Source: JALXDT01 sp964634755
Lineage (GTDB): Bacteria > Acidobacteriota > Aminicenantia > JAMOAD01
Length of the DNA stretch: 52,117 nt
NCBI GenBank assembly: GCA_964634755.1
Contig: CAZWJH010000007.1
Coordinates: 1 to 52,117, forward strand
Direction: 5' to 3'
Made by a program: the position numbers and the translations under genes. Shown here in pieces: positions 40,358 to 49,545 of this stretch. Under the pieces are notes generated by a model. That model was given only the letters and a program-made list of their open reading frames with translations. It made no database searches and was not told where the DNA came from. Numbering within the stretch: the first letter of the stretch is position 1; every line of letters starts with the position of its first letter.

Positions 40358-41416
40358 CTAAAAAATTTTATTTAATTTTCTTAAAGCTTCCATTTTCTCT
40401 CTGTTTCCTATTCTGGATTTTTTTATGGCTTTTTCGATAATTTCTATTGTTTCATCATATCCTTTTCTGTTAACAGGATAAGGAGTTCCGTCCTTTCCTC
40501 CGTGAGCATAGCAGAAAATAACGGGATCTTCGAAACTCGGTTTTTCCCCGTAAATTACTGCTGAGGTAAGGGATAATGCTCTTAATGCTTTTGCCCCCGT
40601 ACCTTTTATTTCAAGGAGTTCTTCAAAATTTTTCACCTGTTTTTCATAGGCTTTCTCCGAAATTCTTTTTAAATTCTTCAGATTCATATCCGAAAGCTTA
40701 ATATAGTGATGCTCAGGCATTATGATTTTTTTTATGTCTTTTTCAAATTTTTCAGGTTTTTCTTTTATGATTTCAAGAATACCCTCTTTGTTTTTCTTGG
40801 AATTTTTTGAAACAAGATTTAACACATTTTTTTCTCTTTTTCCTTCTATTCCGGAATGTGGTTCTTCTGTCATATCCTCTATTTTTTCTGAAAACCAGTG
40901 ATATCTTCTTGCCCTTCTTATCTCTTCCTTTATTCCCTGCTGAACTACCGTCCACTTTCCCGTATCTGTGAAAAAAATTGTATGGTGATAAATTGAGTAG
41001 CCATCCTGTATGCAGGAACTGTCAACCTTTGCCGAAATTTTACTTGCTTTTATAAGATAATTGTAATCAAATGAGTATTGCTCTCCTATGAGCTCTATTG
41101 TTTTAGGAGTTCTTAAAGCTGCTTTTCCCTTTCCTCCGGCAGCAAATAATTTAGCTTCTTTTGAAATTTTATTTATTGCCTCTTTTACGGCACCGGCTGT
41201 TACTGTGGAAAGACCCGATGAGTGCCAGTCAAAACCCAAAACATTTCCGAGAGATTGAAACCAAATAGGATCAGATAGTCTTTCGAGTAAAGTTTCCCTT
41301 GAAAATTCCGTTAGAATAGCTTCCACTATTACTGTTGAAAGCCTTACCATCCTGCTGAAAAGCCAGCGTGGAGCTTTTCCCCAGTGGAGAGGGGAGTCAA
41401 CATAACCTGTTTTCAT
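40358..41416 (-). CDS. DUF763 family protein
   Basis: A 352-residue protein of the DUF763 family, mainly known from archaea and thermophilic bacteria and without an agreed function. Conserved features are DSPLHWGKAPRWLFSRMVRL near the N-terminus, RLSDPIWFQSLGNVLGFDWH (about 46-65), FAAGGKGKAALRTP, and the long charged middle. Near 275 the sequence LLEIKGTGAKALRALSL looks like a helix-hairpin-helix, which hints at nucleic-acid binding. It shares one base with the mscS stop (TAATG) and is followed by the AIM24-family gene, a three-gene operon. The charged region (about 185-260) has a high Lys content. Confidence 0.85.
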   Translation of the reverse strand: MKTGYVDSPLHWGKAPRWLFSRMVRLSTVIVEAILTEFSRETLLERLSDPIWFQSLGNVLGFDWHSSGLSTVTAGAVKEAINKISKEAKLFAAGGKGKAALRTPKTIELIGEQYSFDYNYLIKASKISAKVDSSCIQDGYSIYHHTIFFTDTGKWTVVQQGIKEEIRRARRYHWFSEKIEDMTEEPHSGIEGKREKNVLNLVSKNSKKNKEGILEIIKEKPEKFEKDIKKIIMPEHHYIKLSDMNLKNLKRISEKAYEKQVKNFEELLEIKGTGAKALRALSLTSAVIYGEKPSFEDPVIFCYAHGGKDGTPYPVNRKGYDETIEIIEKAIKKSRIGNREKMEALRKLNKIF

Positions 41417-43110
41417 TATTCCTCTTTTTTTGTTATTATGTTCATATAAGGGTATGGGATTTCAATTCCGGCTTTTTCAAATTTTTCCTTTAATCTTTTT
41501 CTCATTTCTCTTGCAAGAGCCCACTGATTACCTGCTTTTACTCTTCCTATTACAGTATAAACCACCGCTGAGTCTCCGAAAGAGTCTATTCCGAGACAGG
41601 AAGGGGCTTCAAGAAGCTTTTTTTTCCACTCTTTATCTTCGTAAAGTTCCCTTCCTGTTTCATTTATGATTTTTTCAACTTTTTCCGGATTTGCATCATA
41701 GGAGAGACCTACTTTTAAAACTGTTCTTGCCCAATCATAGGTTAGATTTGACACATTGGCAATACTTCCGTTGGGGATAATATGAACAGTACCATCAAAT
41801 GCTCTTATTGAGATTGTTCTAAGGGAGATTTTTTCAACAGTTCCCACTTTGCCGTTTATATCAACAACATCTCCTATGGCAAGCTGTTCTTCCATGAGAA
41901 TAAAAAAACCTGAAATTATATCCTTCACCAAAGATTGGGCTCCAAAGCCAACAGCAAAGGATAATCCTCCTGCGGCAACAAGAAGGGGTTTATAATCAAG
42001 ACCAAGCTCTCCTAAGACCCAGAGTATTGCAAAAACCCATAAACTTATCTTTATTGCCAAAACAACAACGGAAAATAAAGTTTTATATCTTTTTTTTCTG
42101 TCCTCTGAAATTTCAGAGCCTTCCAATTTCTGCAAAATTCTGTTTCCCATATTTTTTGTTAGTTTGATAAGAAAGATAACAATTAAAAGAGCTGCAAAAA
42201 GAACAATAAATCCTCTAATTATTTTCTTTCTTAAAAGTTCTCTTTTCTTTTTATTTATTAGCTTTATCTCTTTGTCAATTAGCTTTATCTTCTCATTAAT
42301 TTCCTCTACTTTGTTTTTTGAAAGATAGACGAAAGCTCTTATTGTGTTTAATTTTTGTATTTCAAGACCTAACACTCTTAGTTTTCTTACCTTTGCAAAA
42401 TTTTTATATATTTTTCTTTGAACTATGTTTTTTGCTTTCTTTGCTTTTTTATTGTACTCTTCGGCTTCACCCTCTTTTTCCTTAATTTTTGAAACCTGCT
42501 TTTTCTCTTTTTTTATTAAATCTTCAAGATTCTTTTTCTCTATTTCAAGGACCTTTATTAATTCCTCTCTTTCACTTAAAAGAGATTCCTTTTTTTCTGA
42601 TAAAGATTCCCCTTTACTCTCAGCCTTTTCTTTTATCAAATCCTTTTTTCTTGAAAGTGCTTTATACCTGTTAATTTCATTCTCAAGTCTTTCAATTAAA
42701 AGACCTATTCCATTTATTCTCTTTTGGACGGATAGAATACTCAAAGGAGCATTGTCCGTATATTTTTTGATTTTTTCATAGATAAATTGAATTTTTGAGG
42801 GGGTTTCATTTGAGAGTTTTAAAGCTTCCGGGAAAATAATGTCTTCCAGAATATTGTACTGCTTTATAAGCAAGTTAAACTTTCTTTTGTTAAAATCAAC
42901 TTTTTCAACCAACTGATTAATTTTATCAAGCTCTTTAAATCCAGGCATCTTTTCCGGTGAAAAATCATCAAGAGCATTGTATTGTGCATAAATGTCAGCA
43001 AGCTCTTTTTCAGCATTTAAGAATTTTTCCGAAAGGGTGTTATTATTTTGAGCTGATAGAAGCCCTGAAAATATGATAAAAACTATTATTAATATTAATC
43101 TCTTTTTCAT
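41416..43110 (-). CDS. MscS-type mechanosensitive channel with periplasmic coiled coil
   Basis: A 564-residue protein. A signal peptide (about 1-20, ending LSAQ) is followed by some 270 residues of predicted coiled coil, rich in Lys/Glu, and then a membrane helix near 290. The MscS core comes next: a helix pair, the pore-lining GGLSFAVGFGAQSLVKDIISG (about 375-395) and the beta domain with GDVVDINGKVGTVEKISLRT. The cytoplasmic vestibule domain ends YPYMNIITKK. The build resembles MscK/YnaI-type channels with an extra periplasmic part. It should release solutes on osmotic downshock. It heads an operon with DUF763. Confidence 0.88.
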   Translation of the reverse strand: MKKRLILIIVFIIFSGLLSAQNNNTLSEKFLNAEKELADIYAQYNALDDFSPEKMPGFKELDKINQLVEKVDFNKRKFNLLIKQYNILEDIIFPEALKLSNETPSKIQFIYEKIKKYTDNAPLSILSVQKRINGIGLLIERLENEINRYKALSRKKDLIKEKAESKGESLSEKKESLLSEREELIKVLEIEKKNLEDLIKKEKKQVSKIKEKEGEAEEYNKKAKKAKNIVQRKIYKNFAKVRKLRVLGLEIQKLNTIRAFVYLSKNKVEEINEKIKLIDKEIKLINKKKRELLRKKIIRGFIVLFAALLIVIFLIKLTKNMGNRILQKLEGSEISEDRKKRYKTLFSVVVLAIKISLWVFAILWVLGELGLDYKPLLVAAGGLSFAVGFGAQSLVKDIISGFFILMEEQLAIGDVVDINGKVGTVEKISLRTISIRAFDGTVHIIPNGSIANVSNLTYDWARTVLKVGLSYDANPEKVEKIINETGRELYEDKEWKKKLLEAPSCLGIDSFGDSAVVYTVIGRVKAGNQWALAREMRKRLKEKFEKAGIEIPYPYMNIITKKEE

Positions 43111-43126
43111 CTTTCCCTCCTCTCAA

Positions 43127-43135
43127 ATTATACCA
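43127..43135 (-). promoter_or_regulatory. Extended -10 promoter of the mscS operon
   Basis: TGGTATAAT reads leftward, 16 bases before the ATG at 43110. A perfect AGGAGGG lies in the short leader, so this unit is not leaderless. The expected -35 position gives TATAAA, which is poor. Confidence 0.55.
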
Positions 43136-43178
43136 AAACGAAGGATAGTTTTATAGTAAAAATGGCTAAGGCTTTTCC

Positions 43179-45287
43179 TCAAAAGTGTAGATTCAGCGGT
43201 GATGTTTTTGGATAGAGCTCTAATTTTTTAATAAGGTTTTGATTTTTATCCCAGATGAGAAGACCATATTTTCCGTAGTGTACTATTCTCGGGAGGATTG
43301 AAGAGGGGAAGCTGAAGTTTGAGGTTGATATTAGCATATAAAAGCCATTGGCTTCTTTTGTTGTTAGAATAATGCTGAGCTCTTTTATATTGTATTCCAA
43401 ACCATCGATATTTACTTTTTTCACTTTTGTGGAAAAGCCCAATTCCTTTAATTTTTCAAGAACTATTTCTTTTTTAGGATTTATTATGATAATTCTATTT
43501 GATGTATCGTCTATTTTTTTGTTGGGAAAAGCATCGGCTATTTCCTTGTCAAACCTGTTTTTCTCCCCTGTTATCTCAACACTGTTTTTTCCCAAAAAGA
43601 GAGATATTGAAGGGGGGACCTCTTCTTCGTAAAGTTTTCTGAATATTTCGTAATCCGGATCAAGGTAAAAGCCCACAGCTTTTTTGGTGAGTTGAAGAGC
43701 AATTTCCTGCTCTTTGCTGTAAATAGAGATAGTGTGTTTTATATTACTTCCATCTTCTGCTATTATTAATGCCGGAATTTCCATTATATAAGGATCTCCA
43801 TCCTGAAGTTGAGACACTTTTATCTTTAAAATATAAAATTCCCCACTCTTATACTGTTTTACAAACTCCACTTTCAGCTTTGGTGCCCCTTTTCTATCTG
43901 TCCACTGCTCAAAAAAGTATGTAAGGTTTTTATCCGAAACTCCTTCCATAATTTCTCTTATATTATCGAAGGATGCTTTTTTGAATTTGTATAAAATAGC
44001 AAATCTTCTTAATCCCTTTTCAAAAATATCTTTTCCAACCAGATTTCTAAGCATATAAAAAAACATCATTGATTTTCCGTATCCGATTGTCCTTGTTGCC
44101 GGGTTTGTTCTTGATCTAAACTCTTTTACGCTTATTTCATTTTCAGGGGTTACATATGAATAATAATCTTTTAAAATTTGGAATCTGTAAGATCTCCCCT
44201 TACCTTTCATATCCGAATAAAGATAATCCGCATAGAAAACTGTTAGCCCTTCACACCAATTTCCACCGGAATAATCTACATATACGGAATTTCCCCACCA
44301 GTTGTGCAAAATTTCATGTCCTAAGGATGTATCAACTATAAAGGGAAGTCTGATTACTTTGTTTCCCAGTAGTGTAAAGGATGGCATTCCGTATCCCGTT
44401 TGAAGAAAATTTTCCACAGTAAGAAATTTTGAAAATGGATACTTTGTAAAGATTTTTTCATAGAGGTCTATGTATGATTTTGTTTTTTCAAGGTAAAGAG
44501 GAGATAGTTTTGATTCTCTTAAAAAGAAATATGTTCCTATCTTTATTCCATTGTGAATCTCTTCGGAAATCATATAATCACTTCCGGCAAGATCAACTCC
44601 CTCTGCGGGATAATTTACATCAAAGAAAAATGTATTGTTAAAAGTGTCTGAAATTTTTCTCATCTTTCCCTCTGAAACAACTTTGTAAGGTTTAGGTACA
44701 TTAACTTCGAGGTGATATGTTGCAAGATGCCCCGGTACAAAGGGATACCATAGATTTCCAAATGTAAGGAAAATGCCTCTTTTATCAATCACTCCTTTAA
44801 CTTCACCTTCTTTCTTTAAATGGGAAAATGAGATATTTCCATCTTCAGCTCTCTCTTTCATAAGGATTTTATAGAAAATCTCAAGGTGAGAAAACTTGTC
44901 TTTTTCTTCATCTAAAGTTACTTGATACACTTTTATGTTTTTTAGGGTTTCTTTATTTATCTCTTCATAATTTATATTTAAATTGTTTATGGTTTCCTCA
45001 TCCGTTAGAACAGTAATTCTCGTTCCTCTTATTCCTGTTGAAATTTTAGATATCAGGGACCTTTTGTCAAGAAGTAGGATGATTTTATTTATTGGACTAA
45101 AGTTAATATTCACCTCTCCCTGTAAAAAGCTCATTTTTGGAATAATTTTGATTTTCATTGAATATTTTATAACTTCATCTTTCGGAAGCAAGTATTCCTT
45201 TTTCTCTTCTTTCTTTAACTCTGAAAACAAGATTGTATTTATAAGAAAAATTAAGCTAACGACTAAAAACAGTCTTTTCCCTTTCAT
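43179..45287 (-). CDS. M1 family aminopeptidase, secreted
   Basis: A 702-residue protein with an N-terminal signal peptide (about 4-22). A beta-rich N-terminal domain is followed by the thermolysin-like catalytic domain: HEILHNWWG (HEXXH near residue 324) and the third zinc ligand in WCEGLTVFYAD. A conserved GAMEN motif is not obvious; the region has GYGMPSFTLLG. The C-terminal 200 residues, with repeated Lys-rich segments, form no recognised domain. It is probably a periplasmic or surface peptidase used on peptides. AGGAG precedes its ATG, and it follows the glycosyltransferase operon by 19 bases, so it may be its last gene. Confidence 0.83.
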   Translation of the reverse strand: MKGKRLFLVVSLIFLINTILFSELKKEEKKEYLLPKDEVIKYSMKIKIIPKMSFLQGEVNINFSPINKIILLLDKRSLISKISTGIRGTRITVLTDEETINNLNINYEEINKETLKNIKVYQVTLDEEKDKFSHLEIFYKILMKERAEDGNISFSHLKKEGEVKGVIDKRGIFLTFGNLWYPFVPGHLATYHLEVNVPKPYKVVSEGKMRKISDTFNNTFFFDVNYPAEGVDLAGSDYMISEEIHNGIKIGTYFFLRESKLSPLYLEKTKSYIDLYEKIFTKYPFSKFLTVENFLQTGYGMPSFTLLGNKVIRLPFIVDTSLGHEILHNWWGNSVYVDYSGGNWCEGLTVFYADYLYSDMKGKGRSYRFQILKDYYSYVTPENEISVKEFRSRTNPATRTIGYGKSMMFFYMLRNLVGKDIFEKGLRRFAILYKFKKASFDNIREIMEGVSDKNLTYFFEQWTDRKGAPKLKVEFVKQYKSGEFYILKIKVSQLQDGDPYIMEIPALIIAEDGSNIKHTISIYSKEQEIALQLTKKAVGFYLDPDYEIFRKLYEEEVPPSISLFLGKNSVEITGEKNRFDKEIADAFPNKKIDDTSNRIIIINPKKEIVLEKLKELGFSTKVKKVNIDGLEYNIKELSIILTTKEANGFYMLISTSNFSFPSSILPRIVHYGKYGLLIWDKNQNLIKKLELYPKTSPLNLHF

Positions 45288-45306
45288 TCTTTCCTCCCTT
45301 TATATT

Positions 45307-46479
45307 TTACTTTTTTTTAGCATTTTCGAAAATTTTAAAATATTTTCCTGTAATTTTATCCCATGTATAGTTTTGTTCATAAAAAATTCTCCCATTTTCC
45401 CCCATCTTTTTGTAAATTTCTTTGTTTGTTAATGTGTACTCCAGCGCCTCTTTAAATTCAAAATAATTTTCATAATAAAGGCCACCTTTTGATCTGATTA
45501 CCTGGTCCTTTAGAACTGGACATCCTCCATTTACTATTACGGGTTTTTTAAGAGCCCAGCTCTCTATTGTTACCATTGATAGGGATTCATAAAAGGAGGG
45601 CATTATAAGAAGCTCTGCTGCTGCAAGGGCATTGTATTTGTCTTCATCTGATACAGCTCCCACATAGATAATATCCTCATGTTCGGGAATAGGATAAACA
45701 TCTTTTCCTATTAAGACAAGTTTTAATTCTCCTCTGTTTTCTTTTTTGTATTTTATGAAAAAATCAAAAAGATGATCTACTCCCTTGTTTTTATCAATCC
45801 TTCCGATATACAGTATGAACTTTTCCTTTATTCCATACTTTTTCCTGAAATCCGAAGCACTGTATTTGTAGGGAATTTCTGAACCTACACCCACCACTTC
45901 TCCGTATGTTTCATGGTTTCCAGAATAAATATTTATAATTCTTTTTTCTTCCCAGGAGTTATAAGCTATTCCTCTCGGTAGGTTGAAAATAGGTCTGAAG
46001 ATTTTCAGGTGAAGGGTTGGATCTGGCTCTGCTGTTGGAACTAAAATTGCTTTATGGGGAAATTTTTTTATTCCAAAATATGAATGATAGTATCTGAATG
46101 AGAAAAATACGAAAAAATCAAATTCTTCCTCTCTCCTTTCTAAAGTTTTAATAAGAGAGGGAAGATTGGGCCCTTCCTCATCAAGCCATTTAAGCTCATC
46201 TTTTTCTGTATGCTCTCTGTTAAAAACCTTTTCCTGAATTTTTCCGAATTTCACAGGATTTCTCTTTTTTTTGACTGAAAATCTGTTTACTTTTATTCCG
46301 TCAACAAAGGAAACCTTTTCTTTATAATAATTTTTCCATGTTATATAATCATTTGCCTTTGATGTGAACACCTCTATTTCAAAATAAGGGCTTAATTTTT
46401 TTACGATTAAACGGCAGTGATATTCTGCTCCTCCTATTATATCTTCTCCATACCGCTGAACCACAAAACCTATTTTCAT
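45307..46479 (-). CDS. GT-B glycosyltransferase, family 4-like
   Basis: A 390-residue glycosyltransferase with two Rossmann-like halves. The N-terminal acceptor half starts KIGFVVQRYGEDIIGGAEYH. The C-terminal donor half has FILYIGRIDKNKGVDHLFDF (about 227-246) and the EX7E motif ESLSMVTIE in PSFYESLSMVTIESW. It lacks any membrane anchor. It is the third of three tandem GT genes and looks like a paralogue of the next one upstream, both ending with the shared YFEFxE and LxNKEI pattern. It may add a sugar to LPS or exopolysaccharide; the sugar is unknown. Confidence 0.83.
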   Translation of the reverse strand: MKIGFVVQRYGEDIIGGAEYHCRLIVKKLSPYFEIEVFTSKANDYITWKNYYKEKVSFVDGIKVNRFSVKKKRNPVKFGKIQEKVFNREHTEKDELKWLDEEGPNLPSLIKTLERREEEFDFFVFFSFRYYHSYFGIKKFPHKAILVPTAEPDPTLHLKIFRPIFNLPRGIAYNSWEEKRIINIYSGNHETYGEVVGVGSEIPYKYSASDFRKKYGIKEKFILYIGRIDKNKGVDHLFDFFIKYKKENRGELKLVLIGKDVYPIPEHEDIIYVGAVSDEDKYNALAAAELLIMPSFYESLSMVTIESWALKKPVIVNGGCPVLKDQVIRSKGGLYYENYFEFKEALEYTLTNKEIYKKMGENGRIFYEQNYTWDKITGKYFKIFENAKKK

Positions 46480-47654
46480 AAGAGGCTCTCCAGGAATTTT
46501 AAAAAGCCTTCCAGTATTATTTCCTCTCTGTATCTATTTCTATATAAATTGTAAGCTCTCCTGTTTAATTTTTGTCTTATCTCTTTGTTGCTCAAAAGAT
46601 AATTTACTCCTTCCTGAAACTCAAAATAGCTTGAATATCCTATCCCTGCTTTTGTTCTATCAATAAAATCCTTGTAATTATGATTTCTTTCATCTGCAAT
46701 GAATGTTTTTCCGGCTTTTAAAGAGAGCATCATATCATAGGAAAGGACATCTTTCAGAGAAGGGTGAACACTGAAAAGAGCTCCTTTAAGAGCAGTGAAA
46801 ACAGCTTTATTATCATAAATTTCAAGTATTGTTATGGATGAATCTTCTAAAAGTGGCATTTCTCTTTTTCCCATTAAGAGAAGATCAAGGGATGCAAAAT
46901 TAAGCTTTTTGTAATAGAGGAAGTACTTTAAAAGTCTTCCCACACCCGAAGCTTTATTCAAAGGACCATAGTAAAATAAATATGGGTTATTTATTCTATG
47001 TTTAAACTTAAATTTGGCAATATCATCACTTCTAACCTTTTCCTCTGTTATTGGGTATATAATATAATTTTTTTTATCCTTTATTGAATCAAAGATCCTG
47101 AAATAGAGCTCTCTTTGGGCTTGAGAGTAGAAAACTAAAACATCACTGTTTTCAAGAGTCTCTCTGAATATATCAAGCCCGAGAATCTCACTTTTATCTT
47201 CCAAAACGAATAAAATCTTTGGCTTTTTTATCTTTTTTACTATATTTACATTTAAAAATGAATGCTCTCCATAAATAAAAAAATAATCAAAATTTTCTTC
47301 AAGTTCTTGAATTTTATTTAATAACTCAGGCACTACGGGACCTGCCTGCCTGTGCCAGTTGTTTTCGTCCCTTCTTGAATGAAGGCCGGAGAAAATCCAT
47401 TTTGTGAATAATTGAAAGCTACTGTACTGTTTCTTTATCTTTGAATCAAATCTTAAAACATCTATTCCTCTGTAAATAAACTCTCCTTTTTTAAAGTAAG
47501 GCTTGTAAGTTCTTGTGCTCAAAGCGGTTGTTGTAAATACTGTTACCCTGTTTCCAAGATGAAAAAGTTTATTTGATAGATTTACGATATTTCTTTTTTT
47601 TCTGTCCTCACTTTCAGGATCAAAAACAGGGGTAACAATTGCTATTCTTTTCAT
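46476..47654 (-). CDS. GT-B fold protein, degenerate glycosyltransferase-like
   Basis: A 392-residue protein of GT-B build, similar to the downstream GT over the whole length. The N-terminal start is KRIAIVTPVFDPESEDRKKR. In the donor half the usual EX7E is replaced by a sequence with KDVLSYDMMLS (about 303-313), in which neither glutamate is kept, although the flanking PS and KAGKTFIADE pieces align with the neighbour. It may be an inactive partner or have changed specificity. It overlaps the next GT by ATGA and sits in the middle of the three-GT cluster. Confidence 0.68.
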   Translation of the reverse strand: MKRIAIVTPVFDPESEDRKKRNIVNLSNKLFHLGNRVTVFTTTALSTRTYKPYFKKGEFIYRGIDVLRFDSKIKKQYSSFQLFTKWIFSGLHSRRDENNWHRQAGPVVPELLNKIQELEENFDYFFIYGEHSFLNVNIVKKIKKPKILFVLEDKSEILGLDIFRETLENSDVLVFYSQAQRELYFRIFDSIKDKKNYIIYPITEEKVRSDDIAKFKFKHRINNPYLFYYGPLNKASGVGRLLKYFLYYKKLNFASLDLLLMGKREMPLLEDSSITILEIYDNKAVFTALKGALFSVHPSLKDVLSYDMMLSLKAGKTFIADERNHNYKDFIDRTKAGIGYSSYFEFQEGVNYLLSNKEIRQKLNRRAYNLYRNRYREEIILEGFLKFLESLL

Positions 47655-48718
47655 AAAATATCCTCAATTAATTTTAAAAATTTTTCAGGAGAGCTCTCCT
47701 CTTTTATTTTTTTTAGTCTTTTCTTTTGTAATGAAACTATTTTAGCATTTAATTCCCTGTTTTTCCATATTTCATAAATCAGCTCTCCCACAAGAGCAGG
47801 GTTTTTTGTTTTTACTTTAACACTGGTCTCTCCGAGAGTATATGGAATAGCTGTACTTTTATATGCAACAACAGGAAGTTCGTAAACCATACTTTCCACA
47901 AGTGGAAGACAGAATCCTTCATGTTCGCTTGCGCTTATAAAGATGTCTGAGACTTGATAGTATGTTAAGAGTTCATTGTATGGAATGTGTCCTGTAAAGA
48001 AAATATCTTTTGTTGTGAGAAAAAAGAAATTTATGTAATCTAAAAGAGCATAATAGTATTTTTTATCCGCTGAAGTGTTTCCCACTATAATTAATCTTGA
48101 GTCTTGGTGTACATATTTTTTCAAGTAAAAAAAGATTTTTATTATATCTTCATATTTTTTATTTGCAACAATTCTTCCCACTGTTAAAAGATTTAATTTT
48201 CCATCATCAAAAATTTTTTTTAACAAAGGCACAGGATTTTTTTTGTATTTTGAAAAATCTACCATAAGTGGAAAAACTGCTGTCTTTTTAAACCCAATAT
48301 CTTCAAGCTCTTTTCTATTGTATTCTGAATCTCCGATTGCCAATGAAATAACAGATTTTAAATAGTTTAGCTCTTTTTTTCCGTAATAGCCTATTCTGAA
48401 TAAATCCTTTCTGAATTTGTAGAAAAATTTGTAGGGGGTAATATTGTGATGAATCAATATTTTCTTTCCTTTTGATTCTAAGAAAAAATCAGTAAGAGAA
48501 GATGGAATTGCAAAGTGGTATATTTTCACATCCTTTTTATCCTCATACTCTTCAAAATATTTTGCTTCCGAACTTACAGCAGAATCTATATGATAAGCAT
48601 ATATCTCTGATTTTATTCCTTTTGATTGAAAATATTTTTTTAAACTTAGAGCTTCAAATCCGATAGCATCTCCATAATGAAAAGCTGGCAAAAATTGATT
48701 TATCTCAATTATCCCCAT
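47651..48718 (-). CDS. GT-B glycosyltransferase, family 4-like
   Basis: A 355-residue glycosyltransferase. The start IIEINQFLPAFHYGDAIGFE is followed by IHHNITPYKFF and IGDSEYNRKELEDIGF in the acceptor half. The donor half has LLTVGRIVANKKYEDIIKIF and the EX7E site EGFCLPLVE within SASEHEGFCLPLVESM. The intact EX7E makes it the clearer active member with the 45307 gene. It overlaps nadK by 10 bases and the next GT by ATGA. The same operon holds tlyA and nadK, which do not hint at the polysaccharide made. Confidence 0.82.
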   Translation of the reverse strand: MGIIEINQFLPAFHYGDAIGFEALSLKKYFQSKGIKSEIYAYHIDSAVSSEAKYFEEYEDKKDVKIYHFAIPSSLTDFFLESKGKKILIHHNITPYKFFYKFRKDLFRIGYYGKKELNYLKSVISLAIGDSEYNRKELEDIGFKKTAVFPLMVDFSKYKKNPVPLLKKIFDDGKLNLLTVGRIVANKKYEDIIKIFFYLKKYVHQDSRLIIVGNTSADKKYYYALLDYINFFFLTTKDIFFTGHIPYNELLTYYQVSDIFISASEHEGFCLPLVESMVYELPVVAYKSTAIPYTLGETSVKVKTKNPALVGELIYEIWKNRELNAKIVSLQKKRLKKIKEESSPEKFLKLIEDIL

Positions 48719-49545
48719 TTTAATTTTTCTCTTAATATGCTGAAGTAATCTCTTTCAGGATTGCTTATTACTTTCAGCTTTTTTTCATCTTCTCTCACTT
48801 CAACTATGTCTCCTTCCTCCACCTTGATACCTTTTTGCCCATCTATTGTTATGAAAGTATCATCACCTTTTAAAACTTCCACTTTTATTTTGCAGCTCGA
48901 AGAAACGATAACAGGTTTTAAAGTTAAAGAATGGGAACAGATAGGAGTAATAATCAGATTTTTACTAACAGGTGTTACTATTGGCCCTCCTGCTGAAAGA
49001 TTGTAAGCAGTGGAGCCTGTCGGTGTTGATATTATTAATCCATCCGCTCTTATGTTTGAAAAAAATGAATCATTTACCGTAACCTTTAGAAAAATCATTC
49101 TTGCAATTTTTTCTTTGCTGAAAACAACATCATTTAATGCTATATGTTTTTTTGAATTAAGCCGAACACTTAACAAGGATCTTGTCCCAATTTTTATTTC
49201 ATCCTTTTTTAGCCTTGGGATAAAGTTGAAAAACTCCTCTTTTGTGAACTCTGTTAAAAATCCTAAAAAACCCATATTTATACCGAGAATAGGTATCTCC
49301 TTCTCAGCTGCTTTTGTGGCAGCACTTAAAAAAGTACCATCCCCTCCGAGGACTATTATTATGTCTGAGTTTCCAAAAATTGAGCCTTCCGGAGCTGTTG
49401 GAATCTTTTTTATGCTATTTTTTATCTTTTCGGGAAAAACATACTCTATTTCATTTTTCTCGAGTTCTTTTGTAACCTTTCTTACATATTCAACCAATCC
49501 CTTTGCATGAGGTTTTACAATAAAACCCAGTCTCTTATATCCCAA
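48709..49545 (-). CDS. nadK: NAD kinase
   Basis: Phosphorylates NAD to NADP. It has 278 residues. The catalytic motif is IIVLGGDGTFLSAAT (about 63-77), followed by the conserved GINMGFLGFLTE. The later RADGLIISTPTGSTAYNLSAGG and the C-terminal domain also match the family. TTG at 49545 is chosen: AGGAGG lies 6 bases before it. A TTG two codons earlier directly abuts that ribosome site and is rejected. The gene overlaps tlyA by 11 bases. Confidence 0.95.
   Translation of the reverse strand: MGYKRLGFIVKPHAKGLVEYVRKVTKELEKNEIEYVFPEKIKNSIKKIPTAPEGSIFGNSDIIIVLGGDGTFLSAATKAAEKEIPILGINMGFLGFLTEFTKEEFFNFIPRLKKDEIKIGTRSLLSVRLNSKKHIALNDVVFSKEKIARMIFLKVTVNDSFFSNIRADGLIISTPTGSTAYNLSAGGPIVTPVSKNLIITPICSHSLTLKPVIVSSSCKIKVEVLKGDDTFITIDGQKGIKVEEGDIVEVREDEKKLKVISNPERDYFSILREKLKWG

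Noticed and set aside
43111..43178. Terminator between the M1 peptidase and mscS genes
   Set aside because: I could not find a stem of more than 4 or 5 perfect pairs followed by a T-run.
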